Below, in pieces: positions 42,277 to 50,835 of a stretch of 64,000 nt of DNA. The position numbers and the translations under genes are program-made. How positions within the stretch are numbered: position 1 is the first letter of the stretch; each line of letters begins with the position of its first letter. The notes under the pieces are model-generated. The model did no database searches, was not told the origin of the DNA, and worked only from the letters and a program-made list of their open reading frames with translations. Origin of the DNA: Sphingobacterium sp. HMA12 (GTDB lineage: Bacteria > Bacteroidota > Bacteroidia > Sphingobacteriales > Sphingobacteriaceae); the NCBI RefSeq assembly GCF_002933815.1, contig NZ_BEYR01000005.1, positions 124,260 to 188,259 on the forward strand. Direction: 5' to 3'.

Positions 42277-42933
42277 CTATAATACAACCAGTCCGTCACG
42301 CATATGAATTGTCCGGTCTGATATCCGGGCTAATTCTTCATTATGGGTTACGATGATAAAGGTTTGTTGGAATTTATTTCTAAGATCAAAAAATAGCTGG
42401 TGTAATGCTGCTGCATTTTCGGAATCTAAGTTTCCGGATGGTTCATCCGCCAAAATGATAGAAGGATCATTCATCAGGGCCCTAGCGACAGATACACGTT
42501 GTTGTTCACCACCGGACATCTCAGCAGGCTTATGATCAATACGATGCGAAACCCCAAGCAGATCCAATAGTTCCTTCGCTTTCGCTTCGGCTTCAGCTCG
42601 CCCCTGTCCATGGATAAATGCAGGAATACACACATTTTCCAATGCAGTAAATTCAGGTAATAAGTGATGAAACTGAAAAACAAAACCGATATGCTCATTA
42701 CGAAATGCACTCAGCTTTTTGGCATTCAATTTATGGATATCAACACCATTAATAAATATCGAACCTTGATCGGGTTTGTCCAATGTTCCGATAATATGTA
42801 AAAGTGTGCTCTTACCTGCTCCTGAAGCTCCGACAATACTCACGATTTCACCTTTTTCCACGCTTATGTCAACGCCTTTTAAGATGGGCAATGCCCCATA
42901 AGCTTTGTGAATTCCTTTGGCTTGTAACATCAT
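42277..42933 (-). CDS. LolD-type ABC ATPase
   Basis: The 218-residue ATPase has Walker A GASGAGKST, Q-loop FVFQFHHLLPEF, signature MSGGEQQR, Walker B IILADEPSGN and switch His in IIVTHNEE. The motif set is that of LolD, which powers release of lipoproteins from the inner membrane with LolC/E-type permeases; these are not in the window. It heads a minus-strand group with the two genes of unknown function that follow. A second start codon (42930) is equally possible. Confidence 0.9.
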   Translation of the reverse strand: MMLQAKGIHKAYGALPILKGVDISVEKGEIVSIVGASGAGKSTLLHIIGTLDKPDQGSIFINGVDIHKLNAKKLSAFRNEHIGFVFQFHHLLPEFTALENVCIPAFIHGQGRAEAEAKAKELLDLLGVSHRIDHKPAEMSGGEQQRVSVARALMNDPSIILADEPSGNLDSENAAALHQLFFDLRNKFQQTFIIVTHNEELARISDRTIHMRDGLVVL

Positions 42934-43102
42934 AGGACAAAGATAAATAAATTTACGATATCACGCCTTTGAATAAATAAGCAGTTATTTCTCTATTTCA
43001 GCCATTTTATTTTTCACAAATGTCAAAAAATAGATAAAAGAGCAATTTATCCCTTGTCTTATCCCTCAAAAAAACATATTTTTACGCCAAATATTTTTGC
43101 AA

Positions 43103-44296
43103 ATGAACATTCACGAATATCAAGGAAAACAAATACTAAAGAGCTTTGGTGTGCGCGTACAGGAAGGTATCGTAGCAGATACTCCAGAGCAAGCTGTGGA
43201 AGCGGCTAAAAAAATGAAAGAAGACTACAATTCCGACTGGGTTGTTGTCAAAGCTCAAATTCACGCTGGTGGCCGTGGTAAAGGTGGTGGTGTCAAGTTA
43301 GCTAAGAACTTAGATGAAGTCAAACAAAGAGCAACTGACATCATTGGTATGCAATTAGTAACGCCTCAAACTGGACCTGAAGGTAAAAAAGTAAATAAAG
43401 TTTTGGTCGCTCAAGACGTTTACTATCCAGGTGAAAGCGAAACAAAAGAATTCTACATGTCTGTCTTATTGGACCGTGCTACAGGACGTAACATCGTTAT
43501 GTACTCTACAGAAGGTGGTATGGACATTGAAGAAGTTGCAGAAAAAACACCGCACTTGATTTTCAAAGAAGAAATCGATCCAAAAGTAGGCTTACAAGGA
43601 TTCCAAGCACGTAAAATTGCTTTTAATCTAGGTCTTTCTGGTGCTGCGCACAAAGAAATGGTAAAATTTGTTGCTGCCCTTTACAAAGCATATGATGCTA
43701 CTGATTCTTCGATGTTCGAGATCAATCCAGTATTAAAAACTTCTGACGACAAGATCTTAGCGGTTGATGCCAAAGTAAATCTTGACGAGAACGCATTGTA
43801 CCGTCATCCTGATTACGCTGCTATGCGCGATGTAACAGAAGAAGATCCAACAGAAGTTGAAGCTGGCGAGTCAAACCTTAACTATGTTAAACTAGATGGT
43901 AACGTAGGTTGTATGGTGAACGGTGCCGGTCTTGCTATGGCAACGATGGACATCATCAAATTGGCTGGTGGAGAACCTGCAAACTTCTTGGATGTTGGTG
44001 GTACTGCAAATGCTGAAACAGTAAAAGCTGGTTTCAATATCATTTTGAAAGACCCTAATGTAAAAGCTATCTTGATCAATATCTTTGGTGGTATCGTTCG
44101 TTGTGACCGTGTTGCGCAAGGGGTAATTGATGCTTACAGTGAAATTGGTAATATTCCTGTTCCTATCATCGTACGTCTTCAAGGTACAAATGCTGAAGAA
44201 GCGAAAAAATTAATCGATGAGTCAGGCTTACAAGTTTATTCTGCAATCTTATTGAAAGAAGCTGCCGAATTAGTAACGAAAGTATTGAAAGGATAA
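43103..44296 (+). CDS. sucC: Succinate-CoA ligase beta subunit (ADP-forming)
   Basis: The 397-residue TCA-cycle enzyme subunit has an ATP-grasp domain (MNIHEYQGKQILKSFGV, KAQIHAGGRGKGGGVKLAKN, EINPVLKTSDD, VDAKVNLDENALYRH) and the C-terminal ligase domain (DVGGTANAETV, INIFGGIVRCDRVAQGVIDA, RLQGTNAEEAKKLI). The sucD gene is not adjacent. The ATG at 43103 is correct by homology. A TATTTTTG box ends 3 nt before it, too near for an ordinary leader; TATTTTTA at 43076-43083 with TTG at 43054-43056 may be the real promoter. Confidence 0.96.
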   Translation: MNIHEYQGKQILKSFGVRVQEGIVADTPEQAVEAAKKMKEDYNSDWVVVKAQIHAGGRGKGGGVKLAKNLDEVKQRATDIIGMQLVTPQTGPEGKKVNKVLVAQDVYYPGESETKEFYMSVLLDRATGRNIVMYSTEGGMDIEEVAEKTPHLIFKEEIDPKVGLQGFQARKIAFNLGLSGAAHKEMVKFVAALYKAYDATDSSMFEINPVLKTSDDKILAVDAKVNLDENALYRHPDYAAMRDVTEEDPTEVEAGESNLNYVKLDGNVGCMVNGAGLAMATMDIIKLAGGEPANFLDVGGTANAETVKAGFNIILKDPNVKAILINIFGGIVRCDRVAQGVIDAYSEIGNIPVPIIVRLQGTNAEEAKKLIDESGLQVYSAILLKEAAELVTKVLKG

Positions 44297-44319
44297 TTCC
44301 TTCAATCATCATAAAGCTT

Positions 44320-44354
44320 AAAAGCGGATCGACTCAGTTGATCCGCTTTTTTTT
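44320..44354 (+). terminator. Terminator of sucC
   Basis: AAAAGCGGATC (44320-44330) pairs with its complement (44340-44350), followed by more T. Confidence 0.88.
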
Positions 44355-44545
44355 GCCTCAAAGACAGTTGGCTCTTGTTGGATCCGATCTAAATATGAGT
44401 TCTGAAAAATTAAATCTAAAAGCTTATTGATCCTGCATTCAGCGAATTAAATCAACATTTATACCCAATAAACCAACAGAATAGCTTATTTTTGTATTGC
44501 TTTTTTAACAAAGCATCTTTTACAAGTCATTCTCCAAAAATTAAG

Positions 44546-45991
44546 ATGGAACACACAAGAATAAAGGAACTATTGAATGCCACAGAATTTGGCAAAGAGG
44601 TCGTTGTTAAAGGTTGGGTAAGAACTTTCCGTAACAATCAATTTATAGCAATTAATGACGGTTCGTCAATCAATAATATTCAAGCAGTAGTCGATTTTGA
44701 AAATACACCTGAAGATATCCTGAAGCGTATCACTACCGGAGCAGCAGTTCGTGTAAAAGGTCAATTGATAGAATCGCTAGGTAAGGGGCAAAAAGTAGAA
44801 GTTAAAGCTACAGAAGTAAGCATTATTGGTGATTCAGATCCCGAAAAATACCCTTTACAACCGAAGAAACACAGCTTAGAATTTCTACGTGAAATTGCGC
44901 ACTTACGTTTTCGTACAGGAACATTCAATGCAGTATTCAAAGTACGTAATGCCTTGGCATTCGCCGTACATAAATTTTTCCAGGAAAATGATTTTGTGTA
45001 TATGCACACACCGATTATCACAGGTTCTGATGCAGAAGGAGCCGGTGAAATGTTTCAGGTGACGACGCTAGATCTGAACAATCCGCCGCGTAAAGAAAAT
45101 GGCGAGATTGACTTCAAAGAGGATTTCTTTGGAAAATCCACTAATCTTACGGTATCCGGCCAATTAGAAGGTGAACTTGGTGCAATGGCATTTGGAAATA
45201 TCTATACCTTTGGACCAACCTTTAGGGCGGAGAACTCAAACACGACACGTCACTTGGCTGAATTCTGGATGATCGAACCAGAGATGGCTTTCTATGAACT
45301 GGAAGACAATATGGATTTGGCTGAAGCCTTATTAAAATACGTGATTAAATACGCTTTAGAAACTTGTCCTGAGGAAATCGAGTTTCTGAAAAGCCGTTTG
45401 TTAGAAGAAGAAAAATCAAAACCAGCAGCAGAACGTTCTGAATTAAATTTGGTTGAAAAACTGAACTTTGTCTTAGAAAATGATTTCGAACGTGTAACTT
45501 ATACTGACGCTGTTGAAATATTAAAACGTAGTAAGCCAAACCAAAAGAAACAATTCAAGTATTTGATTGATGACTGGGGAGCGGACTTACAATCTGAACA
45601 CGAACGTTATTTGGTAGAGAAACACTTCAAGAAACCTGTTATCCTAACTGATTACCCAAGAGAGATCAAATCTTTCTACATGAAGCAGAATGAGCCAGAT
45701 GCACAGGGCCGTAATACAGTCCGTGCCATGGACATTCTTTTCCCGGGTATCGGTGAAATGGTCGGTGGATCGCAACGTGAGGAGAATCTAGACCGGCTAT
45801 TAGCACGTATGGCCGAGGTGGGTATACCCGCTGAAGAAATGGAATGGTTTTTGGATACCCGCCGTTTTGGTTCGGTTCCACATTCAGGATTCGGAGTAGG
45901 TTTTGAGCGATTGGTATTGTTCACAACCGGAATGACGAATATCCGCGACGTGATACCATTTCCTCGCACACCGAAAAACGCGGAATTTTAA
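44546..45991 (+). CDS. asnS: Asparaginyl-tRNA synthetase
   Basis: The 481-residue class II synthetase has an OB-fold anticodon-binding domain (VVVKGWVRTFRNNQFIAINDGS), motif 1 (FRTGTFNAVFKVRNALAFAVHKFF...MHTPIITGSDAEGAGEMFQV), motif 2 (TFGPTFRAENSNTTRHLAEFWMIEPEMA), and motif 3 (GFGVGFERLVLFTTG). The AsnRS type is shown by TSGQLEGE-like VSGQLEGELGAMAFG. TATTTTTG at 44487-44494 is a likely -7 box 51 nt upstream. ATG 44546 matches the family start. Confidence 0.97.
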   Translation: MEHTRIKELLNATEFGKEVVVKGWVRTFRNNQFIAINDGSSINNIQAVVDFENTPEDILKRITTGAAVRVKGQLIESLGKGQKVEVKATEVSIIGDSDPEKYPLQPKKHSLEFLREIAHLRFRTGTFNAVFKVRNALAFAVHKFFQENDFVYMHTPIITGSDAEGAGEMFQVTTLDLNNPPRKENGEIDFKEDFFGKSTNLTVSGQLEGELGAMAFGNIYTFGPTFRAENSNTTRHLAEFWMIEPEMAFYELEDNMDLAEALLKYVIKYALETCPEEIEFLKSRLLEEEKSKPAAERSELNLVEKLNFVLENDFERVTYTDAVEILKRSKPNQKKQFKYLIDDWGADLQSEHERYLVEKHFKKPVILTDYPREIKSFYMKQNEPDAQGRNTVRAMDILFPGIGEMVGGSQREENLDRLLARMAEVGIPAEEMEWFLDTRRFGSVPHSGFGVGFERLVLFTTGMTNIRDVIPFPRTPKNAEF

Positions 45992-45994
45992 CAT

Positions 45995-46037
45995 AAAGAA
46001 CAACAGCCAAAACAAAATATTTTGGCTGTTGTTCTTT
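45995..46037 (+). terminator. Terminator of asnS
   Basis: A perfect 18-bp stem (45995-46012 with 46020-46037) around CAAAATA, with A-run left and T-run right. Confidence 0.88.
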
Positions 46038-46157
46038 TACATAGATACGTATTTGGAATAATCCTTCGAAAACTCTACATGACATCTGTCCTGTTCGGCA
46101 GATTCCTGATAAAAAGCGACGATTTCCATATACCTTTATAAATAGACCATATTTGAC

Positions 46158-46778
46158 ATGCTCATTAAAATATATAACGACAACCCCAATCCAAAAGCCA
46201 TTGCACAGGCCGTTGACATCCTTAGACGTGGTGGAGTAATCATTTACCCCACCGATACCGTCTATGGTATCGGATGTGATATTACACAACAAAAGGCAAT
46301 TGAACGCGTCTGTGAGATCAGAGGTTTAAAACCGGATAAAGCTAATCTATCCTTTATCTGTTATGATCTGACCGATATTTCTCAGTACACCAAGTCTTTT
46401 GATACCACCGTATTTCGTGTCCTAAAGAAAGCACTCCCCGGCCCCTTTACCTTTATCTTTAACGCAACAACTAAAGTCCCCAAGTTATTGAGTTCGAAAA
46501 AGAAGACTGTAGGTATTCGTGTTCCAGACAATAACATTGTCCGCGAAATAGTGAAACAATTGGGCAATCCAATCGTAACCACATCTATCCACGATGAAGA
46601 TGAAATAATCGAATATTCCACTGATCCCGAATTGATCTATGAGAAATATCAAGATCTCGTAGATGCCGTTATCGATGGAGGATACGGAGACAATGTCGCT
46701 TCCACTGTAGTCGACTTAACAGAAGGAACCTTTGATGTCATTCGTGAAGGAAAAGGCGATCTGGAACAATACTTATAG
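46158..46778 (+). CDS. Sua5/YciO/YrdC-type threonylcarbamoyl-AMP synthase
   Basis: The 206-residue protein makes threonylcarbamoyl-AMP for the t6A37 modification of ANN-decoding tRNAs, or is the related YciO. Seen are GGVIIYPTDTVYGIGCDI, KPDKANLSFICYDLTDI, LPGPFTFIFNAT, KKTVGIRVPDN and NPIVTTSIHDED. The last feature and the length are nearer YciO than TsaC. A TATTTG box ends only 2 nt before the ATG. The gene flanks the DnaA-box-rich region. Confidence 0.9.
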   Translation: MLIKIYNDNPNPKAIAQAVDILRRGGVIIYPTDTVYGIGCDITQQKAIERVCEIRGLKPDKANLSFICYDLTDISQYTKSFDTTVFRVLKKALPGPFTFIFNATTKVPKLLSSKKKTVGIRVPDNNIVREIVKQLGNPIVTTSIHDEDEIIEYSTDPELIYEKYQDLVDAVIDGGYGDNVASTVVDLTEGTFDVIREGKGDLEQYL

Positions 46779-47157
46779 CATACGCAACATAGCGTATAAT
46801 GATCTAACATTTCAACAGCTATATCAATGGGCCAGCGCATCTACTCAAATTATAGTGTTGGCATTTTGTGTATAAGATTCACTTTGTAGCACTTCAAATT
46901 CAACTTATCAACAAAAACGTCCACTTATTAACACCATAAATGTTAATAAGTGGAATACCTGTGTATGAACACCAACACGAAATGTGCATAACCTAACACT
47001 TATAAACACTAAAATGTTAATAACAAGAAAAAACAAACCCAATAATTAGCTTAAAATGTGTAAAATTCACACCTTATTAACATAAAAATGTTGATAAGGT
47101 ATTTAAATGCTTTCTGATTTCAAAAATCATTGTGCAAAACAAAACAATATTCACATC
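46779..47157. other. Candidate replication origin: cluster of DnaA-box-like 9-mers
   Basis: This gene-free 379-base AT-rich region holds many TTATN(C/A)ACA-type 9-mers. Forward: TTATCAACA 46905, TTATTAACA 46925, TTATAAACA 47000, TTATTAACA 47074. Reverse: TGTGTATAA 46867, TGTTAATAA 46941, TGTGCATAA 46983, TGTTAATAA 47015, TGTTGATAA 47089. The two TGTG forms match the TTATNCACA consensus exactly. Two pairs make long dyads (46921-46933 with 46941-46953; 47071-47082 with 47089-47100). An AT-rich flank follows. recF and a dciA-like gene lie within 3 kb. dnaA is not in the window, and flanking genes converge, which is unusual for an origin. Confidence 0.6.
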
Positions 47158-47607
47158 TTAATGTTGAAAGTTAACACCAGATTCCACACGCTGCTTTATT
47201 GCCAGATTGAAGAGATCAAATCCTTGCCTTGTTGTCGATAACAATTTTCCAAAAAATGGAATTATTAATCCGGAGAATAGTTCACCTTGAGTGAGCCTAA
47301 CCAAGTTGGGCTCCACTTGATCCAATATAAAATAATGTTCACCATCAAAGATGCCGGGAATAAATAACTCCCCTTTCCAACGCAACTCTCGGTCGGGATC
47401 AATACGCAAAAAGCGTGGATTCATCTTTATCTTAAAACCATTCGGTTGTTCTAACAGCACTACACAACGCTTCCCCAACACGGGCTCCCGTTCAAAACTT
47501 TTAATTGTTGGACTCCACAGCGGGTAAGCACTAAAGTTTATCAATACTTGCCAGACTTGTTCTACTCTCGCCAGAATCATAATACTTGTTTCAATCTTTT
47601 TCATCAT
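47158..47607 (-). CDS. SRPBCC / polyketide-cyclase-like protein
   Basis: The 149-residue protein has the START-like SRPBCC fold: an N-terminal strand and helix (KIETSIMILARVEQVWQVLINFSAYPLWSPTIKSFE), GFKIMNPRFL-like strands, and a C-terminal helix (FFGKLLSTTRQGFDLFNLAIKQRVE). It forms a deep hydrophobic pocket for a small ligand; many members have no known role. It is followed by the candidate origin and preceded by a Crp-type regulator. ATG 47607 or 47604. Confidence 0.85.
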   Translation of the reverse strand: MMKKIETSIMILARVEQVWQVLINFSAYPLWSPTIKSFEREPVLGKRCVVLLEQPNGFKIKMNPRFLRIDPDRELRWKGELFIPGIFDGEHYFILDQVEPNLVRLTQGELFSGLIIPFFGKLLSTTRQGFDLFNLAIKQRVESGVNFQH

Positions 47608-47847
47608 TATATTGCTTTTACGGATGCTGCTCTCACGCGTATTCTTATTGCCAAGTGCAATAACGATAGCTCATCAGCGCAATCCCGTCGGATATACGTC
47701 TCCAGGAAATAAGTACCTACACTCGTCTGTATTGTATTGCATGCACGACTATACGAGCATTAGCACAATGCAAAGCATACTAGCTCAACTTGCCACTGGA
47801 GATAAAACAAAACTAGGATAAGTAGAAGAGATGGCTCTTGACTTTTA

Positions 47848-48411
47848 TCAAGAACTTATTTTAGCGCGGATGCGACTGAGCGTTTCGGGACTCATTCCCA
47901 AAACTGAGGCGATATATTGAAGTGGCACCTGATGGAATAAAGGTTTATATTGCTCAAAATAGTGTTGGTAGCGTTCTTCAGCTGTCAGACAGATAAAATC
48001 TGATATCCGTTGCTCCATAGTACTAAAACATTTTGCCAAAAATGCCTTTTCAAATTTATTCCATTCAATGACTTCAGATTCCATCTTTTGGTAATCAAAT
48101 TTAGATAGGCGATACATACGACAATCACTGATACATTGGAAATTCCATTTGGAGGGGATATCGAAAATAAAAGAAGAAAGATCTGTCACGAAGTGATTGG
48201 CCGTACCGATCCATTGCGTAAATTCACCTTTTTTGTTCCACCCGTATTGACGGATCAAACCGGACTCAATAACGAATAAATTGGAAGAGTAATCTCCTTC
48301 TTTGATGAGATAGTCACCCCGATTGAATTCAACTTGTTCAAAACGAGCGAACAGCTTTGCGCGCGCAGCTTCAGGGAGAGGAAATAGGTGATCAAACAAT
48401 GGATTAAACAT
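47848..48411 (-). CDS. Crp/Fnr-type transcriptional regulator
   Basis: The 187-residue protein has a cyclic-nucleotide-binding-like beta roll (FNRGDYLIKEGDYSSNLFVIESGLIRQYGW) and a C-terminal winged helix whose recognition part is VPLQYIASVLGMSPETLSRIRAKISS. The Arg/Ser that binds cAMP phosphate is not clear, as in most Bacteroidota members of this family, and it carries no Fe-S Cys cluster. Target and ligand unknown. The 240-base gap on its 3' side holds no gene that I trust. Confidence 0.9.
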   Translation of the reverse strand: MFNPLFDHLFPLPEAARAKLFARFEQVEFNRGDYLIKEGDYSSNLFVIESGLIRQYGWNKKGEFTQWIGTANHFVTDLSSFIFDIPSKWNFQCISDCRMYRLSKFDYQKMESEVIEWNKFEKAFLAKCFSTMEQRISDFICLTAEERYQHYFEQYKPLFHQVPLQYIASVLGMSPETLSRIRAKISS

Positions 48412-48426
48412 AGCTACGAAAGCAGG

Positions 48427-48756
48427 CTACAAAATCACGACCTCTTCGATGATAACATGCCCGACATACTCATTTACCCTTCCGAGGATTTGACGACGCA
48501 TTAAAGCAAGTTCATTTTTAATGACTGCAGACTCCACACGAACAAACAACTTTTTGTCACGTACATACAGCTGTTGCGTGCGATTGGCAATTGCCTTTCC
48601 AATCAATTGAGGCCATACCGAGGCGATTGAGGTCTCATCAAATTTTCGACGTAGTTTATAAGCTTCTAGGAGACGCTCTACCCCCTGCTTAATGGTCATG
48701 TCATCGCTTGACCGGATAAATTCCAGGCTCTTTTTCGTTGGTTGCTTCTTATACAT
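48427..48756 (-). CDS. DUF721 / DciA-like protein
   Basis: The 109-residue protein matches DUF721: IKQGVERLLEAYKLRRKFDETSIASVWPQLIGKAIANRTQQLYVRDKKLFVRVESAVIKNELALMRRQILGRVNEYVG. DciA members load the replicative helicase in bacteria without DnaC. Its 3'-overlapping position with recF (8 nt) and the nearness of the candidate origin fit a replication role. The function is inferred from the family. Confidence 0.88.
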   Translation of the reverse strand: MYKKQPTKKSLEFIRSSDDMTIKQGVERLLEAYKLRRKFDETSIASVWPQLIGKAIANRTQQLYVRDKKLFVRVESAVIKNELALMRRQILGRVNEYVGHVIIEEVVIL

Positions 48757-49852
48757 TCACTTGTCCTCCTTCGATACCAAATATACGAACAGGGCGATTG
48801 ATTTCGTCAAAGATTCGTTGAATTCTTTTTGAGTCTGTATCCGTTAGAAAAATCTGTCCAAAATCATCGTCAGAGACCATCTGCATCAATTTATGCGTAC
48901 GACGATCGTCCAGTTTATCAAAGATATCATCCAGAAGAAGTAGAGGTTTAAATCCTTTTTTTTGTTGTAAATAGGAATATTGGGCAAGTTTTAATGCAAT
49001 GAGAAATGATTTTTGTTGCCCTTGGGAGCCGAACTTCTTCAGCGGCATTCCACCATGGATAGTAAATATCAGATCATCTTTATGAATCCCCTGACTAGTA
49101 CGTTCCAAAATACGGTCACGCTCGAGGTTTTTCGTTAGAATATTCAAAAAGGAATCCGACATTAGGGGAGACTCATACTGCAGTTGGACAGATTCAGCGT
49201 CTTCGGTCAAGAATTCATAATGTCGATCAAACTCAGGTTGAAACTCTTCCATAAATGATCGCCTCTTCGCAAAGATCATATTGCCGACCTCCTCAAGTTG
49301 AAAGTTAAGAATTTCGATTAATCCCAGGTCCAGCACACTGGTTTGACGCGCCTGTTTGAGCAAGCTATTTCGTTGAGCTAAGAACTTGTTGTAGATAATT
49401 AGCGTATCCAGATATTTATTGTCCGTTTGGGAAATCACATTATCCACAAACTTTCGACGTTCCTCGCTCCCGTCCGTAATGATTATACTATCATTAGGTG
49501 AAATCATAACCAAAGGAAAAAGTCCAATATGATCGGCCAGTCGAGGATAATCTTTTTTGTTCTTTTTAAACTGCTTTTTTTGATTCTTTTTTAGGCTGCA
49601 GGAAATAACATCGCTATTCGATTCTTTATCAAATTCACCTTGTACCATGAACCAATCATTACCGGATTTGATATGTTGCGAATCTATAGGATTAAAATAG
49701 CTCTTACAAAGTGATAAGTAGTGGATTGCGTCCAAAAGATTGGTTTTGCCAACACCATTATTCCCTGTAAAAGCATTTACTTCAGGGAGAAATTCCAAAG
49801 AAGATTCCGAGTAATTCTTGAAATTTAGAACAGAAAGTTGCTTAAGCCACAT
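48749..49852 (-). CDS. recF: DNA replication and repair protein RecF
   Basis: The 367-residue SMC-like ATPase recognises gapped DNA and helps load RecA through RecOR. Walker A is GNNGVGKTNLLDAI (about residues 30-43); the signature region is KKFGSQGQQKSFLIALKLAQY; Walker B is KPLLLLDDIFDKLDDRR. It overlaps the DUF721 gene by 8 nt and begins 33 nt after the DUF4834 gene, thus in one minus-strand operon. Normal length, intact motifs. Confidence 0.95.
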   Translation of the reverse strand: MWLKQLSVLNFKNYSESSLEFLPEVNAFTGNNGVGKTNLLDAIHYLSLCKSYFNPIDSQHIKSGNDWFMVQGEFDKESNSDVISCSLKKNQKKQFKKNKKDYPRLADHIGLFPLVMISPNDSIIITDGSEERRKFVDNVISQTDNKYLDTLIIYNKFLAQRNSLLKQARQTSVLDLGLIEILNFQLEEVGNMIFAKRRSFMEEFQPEFDRHYEFLTEDAESVQLQYESPLMSDSFLNILTKNLERDRILERTSQGIHKDDLIFTIHGGMPLKKFGSQGQQKSFLIALKLAQYSYLQQKKGFKPLLLLDDIFDKLDDRRTHKLMQMVSDDDFGQIFLTDTDSKRIQRIFDEINRPVRIFGIEGGQVNV

Positions 49853-49885
49853 AGCACAAAGATACGCTATTTGGGCCGCTTAAAA

Positions 49886-50206
49886 TTATTTTATTTCCTC
49901 AAAATCGACAAACTCACCAGCCGTTTCCGTCCCTTTGCGCTCGGGTGTTTCCTTCGGTGGAATATAATCAACTTTGATTTTGCCTTCAGGCTGAGATCTT
50001 TTATTTTCTTGCTGCCCCTGACCGGTAAACTCATAATAGAAAGTACCACTTTGTCCCTGGCCGCTATATGCTCCCCCCTGTTCCTGCGCTTTTTTCATCA
50101 GCTTTTCAGCTGCTTTACGCATCGCAAACGGTAATAATAATTTGAATAAGAATCTTATTACAAAGTAAACAGCGAATGTAATAAGTATAAATTTTAAAAA
50201 TGCCAT
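49886..50206 (-). CDS. DUF4834 small membrane protein
   Basis: The 106-residue protein starts with one membrane helix (FLKFILITFAVYFVIRFLFKLLLPF), then a basic segment, a Gln/Gly-rich linker (QGGAYSGQGQSG...GQGQQENKR), and an acidic Pro-rich tail with KVDYIPPKE. This is the DUF4834 pattern common next to recF in Bacteroidota. Function unknown; the membrane anchor plus disordered tail suggests a scaffolding role. Confidence 0.82.
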   Translation of the reverse strand: MAFLKFILITFAVYFVIRFLFKLLLPFAMRKAAEKLMKKAQEQGGAYSGQGQSGTFYYEFTGQGQQENKRSQPEGKIKVDYIPPKETPERKGTETAGEFVDFEEIK

Positions 50207-50295
50207 AGTTAATTCGTTGCTATTTTATCAAATTTAACCAATAACTCCATAAACTGTTGTCTTTAAAATGTCAGATAAGAAATTATTAACAATTT

Positions 50296-50790
50296 TTAAG
50301 ATTTCCCCAGTTTTCCCTTTGTTTCCATGATGGTACGGTAAAGTTCTTCTTGCCGCTGGGTTCCCAGCACGTAGGTCAATCCATCTTTATCCGTTAGGAA
50401 AACAGCGTTTTTACCCCCTGCAAAAAACTTAATCTTTCCTTTTGTATGCAGGTTATAAACAGGGTTATTAAAAAAAAATGTGCTATATGGACCCTTTTCA
50501 ACCCTAGAAATAGAAGCTAAATCTATTTTCACCACCCGGGTGGACCAGAGGCCACTGATCAGGATATGGTCCTGAAATACTTCTATGCGAAACAAGACCA
50601 TATACATCATAACAATGGATGTAATGATAATCCCCACTCCGACGATGAAAAACAATTGACTGGAAATCAAATGGTCCAAGTTCAGATAAAATGCGGTAAA
50701 ACAAAATAACACAAGTACCAAACGTACGCTTATCCAAACACGATCGCGTCCTAAATATTGATTTTCCGAATAGAATACACCTTCTTTCAT
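50296..50790 (-). CDS. Two-TM protein with PH-like domain, unknown
   Basis: The 164-residue protein has two membrane helices (about 20-37 and 44-66) and a C-terminal soluble beta domain of bacterial-PH type (FRIEVFQDHILISGLWSTRVVKIDLASISRVEKG...AVFLTDKDGLTYVLGTQRQEELYRTIM). ATG 50790 is preferred to a TTG 10 codons upstream. It lies just beyond the 3' end of tilS on the same strand and is probably in that operon. Function unknown. Confidence 0.75.
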   Translation of the reverse strand: MKEGVFYSENQYLGRDRVWISVRLVLVLFCFTAFYLNLDHLISSQLFFIVGVGIIITSIVMMYMVLFRIEVFQDHILISGLWSTRVVKIDLASISRVEKGPYSTFFFNNPVYNLHTKGKIKFFAGGKNAVFLTDKDGLTYVLGTQRQEELYRTIMETKGKLGKS

Positions 50791-50835
50791 TTCTTTTTTT
50801 ATAATAGGATACTGGAACAATTTTTCCCTTGCTCC

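Noticed and set aside
46921..46953. Dyad in the origin-like region as a terminator between the Sua5-like and SRPBCC genes
   Set aside because: Arms are AT-rich with no GC core and no following T-run, and the same 9-mers recur singly through the region, which fits protein binding better.
47612..47821. Plus-strand 69-codon ORF in the gap between the SRPBCC and Crp-type genes
   Set aside because: The translation has no membrane, signal or family pattern, is His/Ser/Tyr-rich in a random way, and no promoter box precedes it.
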